From Kastovskya adunca ATA6-11-RM4 (GTDB taxonomy: Bacteria; Cyanobacteriota; Cyanobacteriia; Cyanobacteriales; Coleofasciculaceae), in assembly GCA_019359445.1 (NCBI GenBank), contig JAHHHJ010000013.1:62001-126000 (forward strand): a stretch of 64,000 bases of DNA. Reading direction: 5' to 3'. Both the position numbers and the translations under genes were made by a program. A model generated the notes under the pieces. That model did no database searches. It was not told where the DNA came from and saw only the letters and a program-made list of their open reading frames with translations. Below, in pieces: positions 1 through 10,301 of this stretch. Positions within the stretch are counted from its first letter, which is position 1. Every line of letters starts with the position of its first letter.

Positions 1-164
1 AGATGACAACCTACTACCGTCGTTCTGTCGCTGTCGATCAAATGCGCTTTGTCGCACCAGATATGCGACTTCGCACCATCATTACCTACCAACGCCCAGA
101 AGAAAACGTTACCCCCACCGTCATTGACTTAGTTGGCTTTGGTGTAGAGCGACGACAGGATTGA
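1..164 (+). CDS. 3' end of an unidentified CDS, cut by the window edge
   Basis: An open frame enters from the left edge and stops at TGA 162-164. The visible residues include RRSVAVDQMRFVAPDMRLR, and the end is rich in Arg and Val (GFGVERRQD). The ATG at position 3 is in frame but need not be the start, since no upstream sequence is available. The next gene begins 57 bp downstream on the same strand. I do not recognise the family. A short complete protein starting at position 3 (53 aa) is the alternative to a truncated larger one. Confidence 0.5.
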   Translation, partial: MTTYYRRSVAVDQMRFVAPDMRLRTIITYQRPEENVTPTVIDLVGFGVERRQD

Positions 165-221
165 GGGACGAGGGAGTAGAAGCGAAGGATAGAATTGTCT
201 CTAGTCGGTGATAAGGAAAGT

Positions 222-1379
222 ATGGATCGACGATCGTTTTTAGTGAGTGCCGGAGGGCTGGCACTGTCACAGCTCACAGCAGGCTGTAGCCGTGGCAGTT
301 CCGCAGATTTAAAAGTGCGGCTGTTAAAAGATTCCATTCCCGCCCAGCTAACGGGAGAATTTCGTAGGGAATTGCAGCAACCTAGCCGCCTCAGTTTTGA
401 CCCTGAAGAGCAACTCAAGGAGTTATTCAATCGTCTGCAAGCTTGGAAAAAGCAGGCGACGAATAGCGATACTCCCTCATCCTCCCCCTTTTCCTTTGCT
501 AGACGCCAGCCGCCAGCCGTGGCTAATTTGGTGACAATCGGTGACTTTTGGCTAGCACAGGCAATTCAGCAGGAATTGATTCAACCGCTAGACATCGCTG
601 AACTGTCTGGGTGGCAGCAACTTCCCAATCGCTGGAAACTGTTAGTTGAGCGAAACTCGCAAGGGGAAGTGGATAAATCTGGAGCTGTCTGGGGGGCACC
701 GTATCGCTGGGGTAGTACCGTCATTGCCTATCGCCGGGACAAGTTCCAGGAGCTGGGCTGGACACCCACGGATTGGAGTGACTTATGGCGTCCAGAATTA
801 AAAGATCGTATTTCACTCTTAAGCTCGCCGCGAGAAACAATCGGACTAACCTTAAAAAAACTAGGGCACTCCTACAATACGCTGGATTTAGCCCAGGTAA
901 ATAACCTAGAAAAAGAATTGCTGGCTCTACATCAACAAGCCAGACTTTATAGTTCCGACAAGTACCTGCAACCTTTGATGTTAGGTGATACCTGGTTAGC
1001 AGTGGGATGGTCTACAGATTTACTATCCTTGCGATCGCACGATCCTCAAATTGAGGTAGTCGTTCCGCGATCGGGAACCGCATTGTGGGCAGACTTGTGG
1101 GTACAACCGAAATCCAATGCCAATCCCAACTCAGATCTAGTAAAGCAGTGGATTAACTTTTGCTGGCAACCCGAACCCGCCATCGAAATCACCCTATTTA
1201 GCGAAGGTACCTCACCCATCATTAACGGGATGAAGCCCGCTAACCTACCGAAGGATATCCAAAGCAATCCGTTACTCCTACCAGACGAGGAAATCCTCGA
1301 TAGAAGCGAGTTCTTGCTTCCCCTACCCAAGGAAGTGCAGGAGGAGTACCTGTCTCTGTGGCGAGAAGTTAGAGTTTAG
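222..1379 (+). CDS. Extracellular solute-binding lipoprotein (spermidine/putrescine-type periplasmic binding protein)
   Basis: A 385-aa protein, probably a lipid-anchored substrate-binding component of an ABC importer (class II periplasmic-binding-protein fold). The start at ATG 222 is chosen because AAGGAAAG precedes it and because it gives a clean export signal: a twin-arginine-like DRRSFLVS at residues 2-9, a hydrophobic stretch, and the lipobox LTAGC with the acylated Cys at residue 22. An in-frame TTG 27 bp upstream would add nine polar residues before the signal. The middle part (VWGAPYRWGSTVIAYRRDKF) resembles the hinge region of polyamine/iron-type binding proteins. No permease or ATPase gene is adjacent, so the substrate cannot be read from context. 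Confidence 0.75.
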   Translation: MDRRSFLVSAGGLALSQLTAGCSRGSSADLKVRLLKDSIPAQLTGEFRRELQQPSRLSFDPEEQLKELFNRLQAWKKQATNSDTPSSSPFSFARRQPPAVANLVTIGDFWLAQAIQQELIQPLDIAELSGWQQLPNRWKLLVERNSQGEVDKSGAVWGAPYRWGSTVIAYRRDKFQELGWTPTDWSDLWRPELKDRISLLSSPRETIGLTLKKLGHSYNTLDLAQVNNLEKELLALHQQARLYSSDKYLQPLMLGDTWLAVGWSTDLLSLRSHDPQIEVVVPRSGTALWADLWVQPKSNANPNSDLVKQWINFCWQPEPAIEITLFSEGTSPIINGMKPANLPKDIQSNPLLLPDEEILDRSEFLLPLPKEVQEEYLSLWREVRV

Positions 1380-1469
1380 CGATTGATGCGGCTAATAATC
1401 CCATCCCCTGTCACTTAACCCAGAGTAGTGCCGCAGGTAAGGTATCAGCGTAGCGAGGCATAGCATAAT

Positions 1470-2048
1470 TTAAAGCCGTCTCGCTGTAGCCGCTCCTCTG
1501 TTCACCTGCAAGCCCTCAATCAAGGATTGCACCTCAATTGAACACTTTAGCGGCTCAGTGCTGAAATTACAGGTGTAGGTGGCAATGGGTTCTACTGGCT
1601 CGTTAGGTGTTCTTACCTGCTGATCATCAAACACTCTGATGTTGTAGCCATAGTCTCTTGCTGTCGTGCCAAATTTGTTGATAAAGCTATAGCGTCCGAT
1701 ATAGTCGAGAATGCTCCAATATTGTCGATTAACGATGACATCTACCCGACCTTCGTCTGGGTAAGCAAGCCAGTTGAGTACCATTTTTCCGGCAAACTGT
1801 TCTTTTGCCCACCAGAGACTAGGCTCTGTAACGCCAGTTTGAGAAATTGTATTGGCAGTGATGACATTGCGCTCAGCCAAGGAGACATCTGCCCCTAACA
1901 ATTCGGCTTCTAAAGGGGCATCCGAAGGGGGTGGAACGGCTACGCTTTGGGCTGACGCTGCCGAAGTCAGGGGTAATAGACAAGCAGCAATCGGTATGAG
2001 GTAAAACGGTATGTGTCGAAGGTGGCGGAGTAAAAATTTAACCTTCAT
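1470..2048 (-). CDS. Hypothetical secreted protein
   Basis: A 192-aa protein of unknown function. The start is set at ATG 2048, where a basic MKVKFLLRHLR leads into a hydrophobic segment ending in SAASAQS, a typical signal peptide with a cleavage site near AxA. An in-frame TTG at 2105 would add 19 residues and bury the signal. The mature part contains two Cys (TYTCNFS and LKCSIEV) that could form a disulfide, and many Trp/Tyr residues (PSLWWAKEQF, RQYWSILDYIGRY). It lies head-to-tail after the aldo/keto reductase gene, 66 bp downstream of that gene's stop. I cannot assign a family; it looks like a cyanobacterium-specific exported protein. Confidence 0.6.
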   Translation of the reverse strand: MKVKFLLRHLRHIPFYLIPIAACLLPLTSAASAQSVAVPPPSDAPLEAELLGADVSLAERNVITANTISQTGVTEPSLWWAKEQFAGKMVLNWLAYPDEGRVDVIVNRQYWSILDYIGRYSFINKFGTTARDYGYNIRVFDDQQVRTPNEPVEPIATYTCNFSTEPLKCSIEVQSLIEGLQVNRGAATARRL

Positions 2049-2114
2049 TGCTGCTCGTTCTTGGCTTAAGGAGTCTTTCTTCACTATAGTGACTGCCTCA
2101 AACAATGAGAGTTC

Positions 2115-3245
2115 CTATCCCCACAGTCGCCGCCGGGGAGGGCCATTCAGACGTTGGTGTGTATCAGCTAGCAACGCTGGGATATCTAGCTGTTCGGGAC
2201 AACGGGGTAGGCAATCACCGCAACTGTTACAGCGATCGCCTTTATTGCCAGGGAACCAATGACCCGCATTTTCAAACATTTGATAGCGGTATTCCCCAAA
2301 TTCGGTCATGTCGTAGGCAACGGCTAAGTTACGGAGTCGCAGGATTTCGGGAATATTGATCGTTTCTGGACAAGGGAGACAGGCGTAGCACTGACTGCAC
2401 AAGTCAGTTTTTAGGGCGTCTTTGAGTTGAGTTTCTAGCTGCGCGATCGCGTCCAATTCTACAGCACTCAACGGCGTATCCTGATCGGCAACAGCTAGGG
2501 GTTCCTCCAGTTCGGTAGGGTTAGCAGCACCAACACTGAGGGTGGTAATGCTAGGGTTTTGCAGTAAAAATCGGTAATTTAGGGTCAGCGGCGAGACAGG
2601 ATCACATAGTTGTTTCAGCTTCGCGGGTGGGGTGTAGAGGCGTCCTCCCTTATCAGCCGGGGAGATAATGAACACCCCCATATCCTTTTGGTGGGCTAAG
2701 TCCACTGCCGCTGCATGGCGTTGAAAAAAGTAATAGTAGTGAAGATTAATAAATTCAAACAAATCTGTCTCAATTGACGCCAGAATCACTTCTAGCGGTG
2801 CGTGGGTAGAGAATCCCACATGGCGCACTTTTCCTGCGGCTACAGCCGCTTTGATGGCTGGCATACAGCCTGTAGAAGATTCAACCCACGCCAAATGTTC
2901 CCAAGTATTAATGCCATGAATCGCTAAACAATCTAAATAGTCCAGTTGCAGGCGCTCTAGGGATTCATCGATCCATTGATGCATTAAGCCAGCATCAGGC
3001 GTCGGCGGCAGTTTGGTCGTGATGTGCAGTTGCTCCCGTGGCACGGATAAACCCGATTTAAGGATTTGTCCTAGGTAATGCTCGCTCTTACCGTAGCCTC
3101 TGGCAGTTTCTAGATGATTAATTCCAAAATTTACTGCCTGTTGGATAGTTTGTTGGGCGTTGGTGAGGGAAGCCAAGCAGCGCATCGTTCCCAGCGAAAA
3201 CACTGAAAGGTGTAAGTTGGTTTTGCCAAACCGCCGATAACGCAT
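2115..3245 (-). CDS. Aldo/keto reductase with C-terminal 4Fe-4S ferredoxin-like domain
   Basis: A 376-aa predicted NAD(P)H-dependent oxidoreductase. Residues 1 to about 270 form the aldo/keto reductase TIM barrel, with MRYRRFGKTNLHLSVFSLGT at the N-terminus, the barrel motif GINHLETARGYGKSE, and a conserved His in the CLAIHGINTWEH segment. Residues about 285-365 hold two cysteine clusters, CSQCYACLPCPE and CNSCGDCLPRCPE, the pattern of a ferredoxin-type iron-sulfur domain. This fused type is common in cyanobacteria, but its substrate is unknown. The canonical catalytic Tyr is expected in the ETARGYGKSE motif and is present. The hypothetical secreted protein follows it on the same strand. Confidence 0.88.
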   Translation of the reverse strand: MRYRRFGKTNLHLSVFSLGTMRCLASLTNAQQTIQQAVNFGINHLETARGYGKSEHYLGQILKSGLSVPREQLHITTKLPPTPDAGLMHQWIDESLERLQLDYLDCLAIHGINTWEHLAWVESSTGCMPAIKAAVAAGKVRHVGFSTHAPLEVILASIETDLFEFINLHYYYFFQRHAAAVDLAHQKDMGVFIISPADKGGRLYTPPAKLKQLCDPVSPLTLNYRFLLQNPSITTLSVGAANPTELEEPLAVADQDTPLSAVELDAIAQLETQLKDALKTDLCSQCYACLPCPETINIPEILRLRNLAVAYDMTEFGEYRYQMFENAGHWFPGNKGDRCNSCGDCLPRCPEQLDIPALLADTHQRLNGPPRRRLWG

Positions 3246-3339
3246 TAGTAATTATTTGTCCGTAGTCACTAGTACAAAAAACCAATGATCAAGACTAAAG
3301 TAGCTGTGTGAAGAACGCGATGTGATGTACAGACTTGGA

Positions 3340-3843
3340 TTAGGCTTCTCCGGTTTTGAAACCTTTGCGCTGAGTGAAATCTTCTGGGCGCAGGTTTGAA
3401 ACGAAGTCTCGGAAAGCGCGACGTTCTTCTTCATCCGCATCGCGATCGACGGGAATGGACGCATCAGCAATCACTTCTTCCATCACCCAAATTGGGCTGC
3501 CTGTCCGCAGCGCGATCGCGATCGCATCGCTAGGACGAGCGTCGATTTCCTTCTTGGCTTCTCCCTGACGTACACAGAGGATGGCATAGAAGGTATTGTC
3601 CTGGAGTGCATGAATGATGATGCGCTCTAAGGACATATTCCATCCTTCAAGGACATTAACAATTAGATCATGGGTCAGGGGTCGAGGAGGTGCCTGTTTT
3701 TCGATCGCACTGATGATAGCTTTGGCTTGGTCTTGCCCAATATAGATGGGAAGCGCACGTCGCTCTAAAGCATCTTTGAGTAGCACAATCGGGCTGCGTG
3801 TAACAGCATCTAAGGCAATTCCAGCAACTTTCATTTCAATCAT
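3340..3843 (-). CDS. Bifunctional nuclease family protein (DUF151)
   Basis: A 167-aa protein of the DUF151/bifunctional nuclease family, known from plant BBD proteins and conserved in cyanobacteria. The conserved core is visible: SPIVLLKD, LPIYIGQDQAKAI, and the segment EIDARPSDAIAIALR near residues 95-110. The start ATG 3843 is preceded by AAGAGGTC; the frame is open to 3930, but the extra residues do not look like the family N-terminus. The C-terminus is charged (DRDADEEERRAFRDF). It stands alone between the aldo/keto reductase and riboflavin synthase genes. Nuclease activity is inferred from the family name only. Confidence 0.85.
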   Translation of the reverse strand: MIEMKVAGIALDAVTRSPIVLLKDALERRALPIYIGQDQAKAIISAIEKQAPPRPLTHDLIVNVLEGWNMSLERIIIHALQDNTFYAILCVRQGEAKKEIDARPSDAIAIALRTGSPIWVMEEVIADASIPVDRDADEEERRAFRDFVSNLRPEDFTQRKGFKTGEA

Positions 3844-4146
3844 CAGCTTGACCTCTTGAATACGGTCGGCATCGGGGACACTCTTTGTGAAGCGGTAAAC
3901 TGGTACTGGATGGATTGAGACCGGAAACACTGACTCTATTTCTATTTTTCCTCACTTCATCGGTCAACCGTAAAACCAGTGCTTGCATACCTGATTCAAC
4001 TGGGTTCAGCAAGGCTGCACTATCTCAGTATGCCCCAGTCTCCGAATGATTGTGCCTCGACTTCACGAAAAAATCACAAGACTGTGCTGGAGCTGATCCC
4101 GGTCATTACAAAACCCACTTAAGCTAACTAGTTCACCCATAAGCCC
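3844..4146. other. Intergenic region between divergent genes
   Basis: About 300 bp separate the divergently read DUF151 gene and riboflavin synthase gene and must carry both promoters. I looked for an FMN riboswitch ahead of riboflavin synthase and saw none of its conserved segments. No repeats or clear operators are visible. Confidence 0.5.
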
Positions 4147-4842
4147 GTGTTTACAGGATTAATTCAAACCTTAGGAACCATTCAACCGCTAGGAGGCGAT
4201 CGCTTTGAGCTAGCCTGCGGCATCAACGCCACCTCGCAGGTAATCTTACAAGATCTTGCCATTGGCGACAGTATTGCCGTCGATGGGGTTTGTCTGACCG
4301 TTGAAGAAATTTTACCCGACGGCTTCATTGCCACGGCTAGCGACGAAACTCTGAATCGAACAACCTTAGGGCAACAACATCATTCCGCTGCCTATGTCAA
4401 TTTAGAAACCTCAGTACGAGTGGGTAGCAAACTCGGTGGACATTTCGTTACAGGTCATGTTGATGGCATTGGCTGCTTGCAGGAAACCGTACAAACACCT
4501 AATTCTTGGGAAATGTGTTTTGCTGCCCCTCCCGCATTAGGGGAGGTGTGGCAACGCCAAATTGCCCGCTACTTAGTTACCAAAGGTAGCATTGCCGTCA
4601 ACGGCGTTAGCCTAACTGTGGCAGATTGCGACCCTCAAGGAAACTGGTTTAAAGCCGCCGTCATTCCCCATTCCTATGTCCAGACCAACCTCTCCCATCT
4701 CCAAATCGGCAGTTGGGTGAACATTGAAAGCGATATTTTAGGCAAGTACGTCGATAAACTCCTCGGTCATCGCCCAACAGCCGCTACCTATGCCGGAGAA
4801 GAAATTTCCCCCACTTTCCTAGCAGAACACGGTTATCTATGA
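4147..4842 (+). CDS. ribE: Riboflavin synthase, alpha chain
   Basis: A 231-aa enzyme that dismutates two 6,7-dimethyl-8-ribityllumazine molecules to riboflavin, the last step of riboflavin synthesis in the cytosol. It starts with GTG, giving the family N-terminus MFTGLIQTLGTI. Two lumazine-binding repeats are visible: the first around residues 1-97 with SIAVDGVCLTV, the second around 98-200 with GHFVTGHVDGIG and SIAVNGVSLTV. The C-terminal tail after about residue 205 is slightly longer than in the roughly 210-220-aa relatives. The gene is monocistronic; a repeat cluster begins right at its stop codon. The ribE/ribC naming differs between species. Confidence 0.95.
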   Translation: MFTGLIQTLGTIQPLGGDRFELACGINATSQVILQDLAIGDSIAVDGVCLTVEEILPDGFIATASDETLNRTTLGQQHHSAAYVNLETSVRVGSKLGGHFVTGHVDGIGCLQETVQTPNSWEMCFAAPPALGEVWQRQIARYLVTKGSIAVNGVSLTVADCDPQGNWFKAAVIPHSYVQTNLSHLQIGSWVNIESDILGKYVDKLLGHRPTAATYAGEEISPTFLAEHGYL

Positions 4843-5057
4843 AGTATGAAGTATGAAGTATGAAGGGTGAAGTATGAAGGGTGAAGGATGAAGGATGAAG
4901 GGTGAGTGTAGTTATCCTCTGCTCCCCTCTGCCCCTTATCTCCCCTGCACCCCTGTCCCCTATCTCCTCATCCCCCTGCTCTCGGTGCTCCCGACTCACC
5001 GACTCAGCCCTCAGCCCTCTTTTCATCCTTCATACTTCATCCTTCACACTTTCCTAA
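4841..5057. repeat. Composite short tandem repeat cluster 1
   Basis: Starting at the ribE stop codon, the heptamer GAAGTAT/GAAGGGT is repeated about ten times (to about 4905). Next comes a tract built on CCCCTGC/CTCCCCT units (about 4918-4985) and CAGCCCT-like units (about 5003-5020). Then the heptamer returns in inverse orientation, CTTCATA/CTTCATC (5022-5055). The inverted heptamer blocks can pair and form a long hairpin between the convergent ribE and M23 genes. The same three unit types recur at 28.5, 40.5 and 63.1 kb. Confidence 0.85.
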
Positions 5058-6550
5058 ACGCCTCCAACGCGAGAATTTGCCTGGGCGGTTTGCAAACTTT
5101 TTACAAACTCAGCTAGGGAATAGTCAAGATGATTAGTAGCATCAACGGCAATCCAACCATCTGAGGTCTGGTGTCGCCATTCAAAGTGGAGGTGAGGGCC
5201 AGTAGAATTACCCGTACTGCCGACACGACCAATGACGGTTCCTTGTTCTATCCACTCACCGGGTTGAACATAGACTTCTGATAGGTGGGCATAACGAGAT
5301 TCTTGCGTACCGTCTTCGTGGCGGAGAACGACCATCAAGCCATAGCCACCTTGGAAATCCGCCACTGCGACTTCACCCTCATAAGCGGCTAAAACAGGTG
5401 TTCCCATTGCTGCTCCGATATCTGTACCGTAGTGGAAGCGGCGATTCCCACTAATTGGATGCACCCGCCAGCCAAAAACTGAGGTGATCGAAGCGGGAAT
5501 GGACAACGGGAAGATCAGACTTGTCTGACCATTACCAGGCAATGCCTGAGGGCGACGAATGGCATTGTATAAGATGGAATCTTTGGGCGGCTGCACCGTC
5601 TGGAATAGTGCTCGTGTCGTGCGTCGGGCAGTTTGTTGGATGCCAACAGAACCAACTGAGGTAAATCTCCGGTTGACGCGGGGCACAGCCGCAACAGATC
5701 TTTGTCTAACGGGAGGTCTGACGAATTGCGGTGTTGATGTTGATAGAGAACGCCCAGAGTTGATTATCGGTTGAGCAATGCTAGCGGTTTGTTGTCGGAG
5801 GATAGCTGTGCCTTGATTAGACCGGGCGACTGAACGAGTGGGTACAGTGACGCCACAGACTGCACTGGTGAGCCGACCATTTTGGGAAACTGTTTTGCAC
5901 CCTGTCGCGCGATCGCTCAACACTACTGAAGCGGGGCTTTGGTTCCTGCGAGTTGTCCCCACACTATAATCTGTACGGTCGATATAGGCACTGCTGGCAT
6001 TTCCTGGGGTACTGGCATTCTCTTGCGGGAAAGTGGGGCTGAGAATGACCTGAGGAGGTCTAGCGATCGCATCAGAAGGTACTGATATGTTGGGAGCACT
6101 CAGCGTTGGTTTCTTCGGGGCTGAGGCTGCCGTTGGCGCAGGGGTTGAAACGGATGGGGCAGGTTTGCGGAGAGCCGATGCCGGAGCGGGTTTTGGTGCC
6201 CGAGGAGGTGGAGCCTGCACGACGGGCGCGGGTTTACGACGAACCGGGGCGACTGGCGCAGGGGGAGCAAGTTTTGGTACCGCCCTAGGTGCTGGTGCTG
6301 GGGGAGGTGGAGCTTGCACTACAGGTGCTGGTGCTGGAGGCGGTGGAGCTTGCACGGCAGGTGCTGGTGCTGGGGGAGGTGGAGCTTCTGGGATAGCGGG
6401 GACAATCACATCTATAGGTGAGTCACTTTGTGCCATCACCAGACTGCCACTTAAAAAGCCGAGACTGCCCACTAAACTCAGTCCTTGGATCAGCCGAGGA
6501 TGCCGATAGAAGACGCTTAAAAGTGTGTAAACCTGCTTATCTTTGGTCAT
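5054..6550 (-). CDS. M23 family metallopeptidase with proline-rich stalk
   Basis: A roughly 498-aa envelope protein that probably cuts peptidoglycan cross-bridges or activates amidases. An N-terminal hydrophobic segment (LIQGLSLVGSLGFLSGSLVM) serves as signal or anchor. It is followed by about 130 residues of Pro/Ala-rich repeats (APPPPAPAP-type, DNA about 6160-6420) and a Ser/Thr-rich linker. The C-terminal LytM domain has the zinc ligands in HYGTDIG and HLHFEW, with RYAHLS between them, so it looks catalytically competent. The frame is open to 6571; ATG 6550 is my choice, but no start has a strong ribosome site. The stop overlaps the edge of the repeat cluster downstream of ribE. Confidence 0.88.
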   Translation of the reverse strand: MTKDKQVYTLLSVFYRHPRLIQGLSLVGSLGFLSGSLVMAQSDSPIDVIVPAIPEAPPPPAPAPAVQAPPPPAPAPVVQAPPPPAPAPRAVPKLAPPAPVAPVRRKPAPVVQAPPPRAPKPAPASALRKPAPSVSTPAPTAASAPKKPTLSAPNISVPSDAIARPPQVILSPTFPQENASTPGNASSAYIDRTDYSVGTTRRNQSPASVVLSDRATGCKTVSQNGRLTSAVCGVTVPTRSVARSNQGTAILRQQTASIAQPIINSGRSLSTSTPQFVRPPVRQRSVAAVPRVNRRFTSVGSVGIQQTARRTTRALFQTVQPPKDSILYNAIRRPQALPGNGQTSLIFPLSIPASITSVFGWRVHPISGNRRFHYGTDIGAAMGTPVLAAYEGEVAVADFQGGYGLMVVLRHEDGTQESRYAHLSEVYVQPGEWIEQGTVIGRVGSTGNSTGPHLHFEWRHQTSDGWIAVDATNHLDYSLAEFVKSLQTAQANSRVGGV

Positions 6551-6653
6551 TTCCGACTCACTTCTCATCACTCACTGCATAAAGTATTGTCAACGTCAGA
6601 CAGCCGCTTACAGTCTTAGAAACCAACATGCTTTTACCCTGGAGTTAGAAGAA

Positions 6654-7517
6654 TCAGCGACCGTAACCCAGACTGATTGTACCGGGCTTGAGGCATATTT
6701 CCGAAGGAGTAGTTGCTGAGTTTAGACGAACTTGCAACTCGCCTGTCGATGTAACACCGACTACAACACCCGATTGCCCGTTCACGACAACGGGACATCC
6801 CTGATGACTCAGAAGTTCCAGGTAAGACGGCAGCAAGGCTTCAATTCCGGCTTCTGACCAGCGTTGGTAGCCAAACAACAACCCCTGTAAGGTAATGGCG
6901 GCTAGGGTTTCTAGGGAGGTTATTGGAGGAGATGGGGAGAGGGGGAGATGGAGAGAGGGGAAGTTTTTTCTCTTTGTTTCTTCGTCTCTCTCCCCAGACA
7001 GACTGTTTAATTCCATCCAAGATTTCAGAGTAATGCCAGTTTCAGGGACGGAATTGTCCCAATTGATGCCGATGCCGATCACAGCTTTGGTAATTTGCCC
7101 GGAAGCAATGCGGGTTTCGGTGAGAATGCCACCAAGTTTGCGCCCATCTAAAAGTAAGTCGTTGGGCCACTTGAGGAAAGCTGGAATGCCGTAAACTCTT
7201 AAGGCTGTGGCAATTCCCCAGGCACTACAGAGGGTTAGTGGGGTACTGTTAGCGGCAGGAATGTTGGGAAAGAAGGCGGCTGAAAGGTAGAGTCCACCCA
7301 AACTGGACTGCCACTGGCGTCCCCACTGACCTCGTCCGGCTGTTTGTTGTTCTGCAATCACAATTTCCGTTGTTGCACCTTGGTCGAGAAGTTGCCAAAG
7401 GGTTTGATTTGTGGAGGGCAGGGTCTCAAAAATTTTCACCTCAGGCAGTGGAGGCAGTGCTTTGAAAAGGGCTGTTGAGGTGAAGGCGGCGGCAAACTGT
7501 TGCTGATGAAAGACCAC
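6654..7517 (-). CDS. birA: Biotin--[acetyl-CoA carboxylase] ligase
   Basis: A 287-aa enzyme that makes biotinyl-AMP and attaches biotin to the AccB carrier protein for fatty acid synthesis. The adenylation motif GRGQWGRQW is at about residue 62, and the domain continues with LKWPNDLLLDGRKLGGIL and VIGIGINW. The C-terminal SH3-like cap domain ends the protein. It has no N-terminal HTH, so it is a ligase without repressor function. The start is GTG 7517. Between about residues 167 and 200 there is a low-complexity stretch (KRKNFPSLHLPLSPSPP) encoded by GGGGAGA-type repeats; the frame is intact. The gene is divergent from pgeF. Confidence 0.92.
   Translation of the reverse strand: MVFHQQQFAAAFTSTALFKALPPLPEVKIFETLPSTNQTLWQLLDQGATTEIVIAEQQTAGRGQWGRQWQSSLGGLYLSAAFFPNIPAANSTPLTLCSAWGIATALRVYGIPAFLKWPNDLLLDGRKLGGILTETRIASGQITKAVIGIGINWDNSVPETGITLKSWMELNSLSGERDEETKRKNFPSLHLPLSPSPPITSLETLAAITLQGLLFGYQRWSEAGIEALLPSYLELLSHQGCPVVVNGQSGVVVGVTSTGELQVRLNSATTPSEICLKPGTISLGYGR
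6923..6963. repeat. GGGGAGA-type repeat tract inside birA
   Basis: About 41 bp of degenerate GGAGATGG/GGGGAGAG units lie inside the birA frame. On the coding strand they yield a Ser/Pro/Leu-rich insertion just before the C-terminal part. The units resemble the GGGGAGCA octamers of the intergenic clusters. Confidence 0.7.
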
Positions 7518-7647
7518 GACAGCAGGTCAAATCAATTGTTGCTTAAGTTAGCATAGATTCAACCCTTGCGATTAAGTTTATTTGCCCTCAGGGGAGTTTT
7601 TGCCTCGATATCAAGCGAATTTGACTAAATTTCAGCAAAATCATTTT

Positions 7648-9587
<1,940 letters not shown>

Positions 9588-9606
9588 AATTAAATCGTAC
9601 TGCCGT

Positions 9607-9929
9607 GGGGCTGTGGCTCAGATGGATAGAGCAAGCGCCTCCTGAGTTAATTGGGCACCGTGGAGGAAACTTCATGTGTGAATGTGGTCAAATTCGGTGA
9701 ACCCTAAAGAGTGAGACTACTAACACTCCAAGGCAATACCGAACCAAGCCGAATCATCAGGGATAAAGATGTTAAGCAAGATCTATATTCCTGAAATTCG
9801 GAAGGTCGAGAGACTAGACGGCCACCACCTAACGGCATTGCTGCCAATGGTGAAGGTATAGTCCAGAGAGTGGGGAAACTCACACAAATCTGAAGCGCTA
9901 GGTCGCCGGTTCAAATCCGGCCAGTCCCG
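9607..9929 (+). tRNA. trnR-CCU: tRNA-Arg(CCU) interrupted by a group I intron
   Basis: The exons are 9607-9643 and 9893-9929. The 5' exon has acceptor GGGGCTG (9607-9613), D-stem GCTC/GAGC and anticodon-stem strand AGCGC, and ends with CTCCT. The 3' exon supplies AA, stem strand GCGCT, T-arm GCCGG-TTCAAAT-CCGGC and acceptor strand CAGTCCC with discriminator G. Joining the exons gives a seven-base anticodon loop CTCCTAA with anticodon CCU, which reads AGG. The acceptor has one G-U pair. CCA is not encoded. The intron sits between positions 36 and 37, directly after the anticodon. Only 19 bp separate the gene from the tocopherol cyclase stop. Confidence 0.93.
9644..9892 (+). ncRNA. Self-splicing group I intron in tRNA-Arg(CCU)
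   Basis: A 249-nt intron of the small tRNA type. P1 can form between CCT|GA and TTGGG, so the guide is GGG (9653-9655) and the splice-site U pairs with G. P2 (9656-9678) is a stem with a GAAA tetraloop. P7 is GACTA (9812-9816) with TAGTC (9859-9863), inside the core signatures AGACTAGACGG and AAGGTATAGTCCAGAG. The last base is the expected G (9892). From memory, the core lines up closely with the Azoarcus tRNA-Ile and related tRNA-Arg(CCU) introns. There is no internal ORF or homing endonuclease. All core elements look intact, so splicing is likely. Confidence 0.9.
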
Positions 9930-10301
9930 TTCTTTAGCTAAATTTCAGGCAAGTTATTGGTTGCGGCTGTTAAAGGCTTGACCGATAGACTTTTCTGGCA
10001 GCTTTTGGTGGGAGTTCGCTCTATTAGAGAAAAATTTCCTTAAATTTGCCCTGAAATAGAGCGTAAGGGTCAGAAAAGTTTTATTATGCGGCTGAAGTTA
10101 ATTTTTTTTCCCTTCTCAGAGCCGATTCCCCGTATCCATAGACGGGTAGGTTGGTAGGCGATCGCCATATTTCAGCAGGAGCGATCGCACTATATGTAAA
10201 TCTGCACAGATTACTCACGTCACTGGTTCTCTGATTCATAACCAAGGGCTAATGACTATTGAGGAAATGCGATAAATCATCAATGTAGTGATTAAACGGG
10301 C
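9930..10301. other. Intergenic region, no gene seen
   Basis: About 370 bp with two HIP1 octamers (near 10158 and 10180) and otherwise no repeat, tRNA or convincing ORF. Confidence 0.4.

Noticed and set aside
3931..4146. FMN riboswitch before riboflavin synthase
   Set aside because: None of the conserved RFN segments is visible and the spacer shows no matching stem set.
6087..6509. 140-codon plus-strand frame opposite the M23 gene
   Set aside because: It is the Gly/Ala-rich mirror of the Pro/Ala repeat on the minus strand; the M23 protein has signal, domain and zinc motifs.
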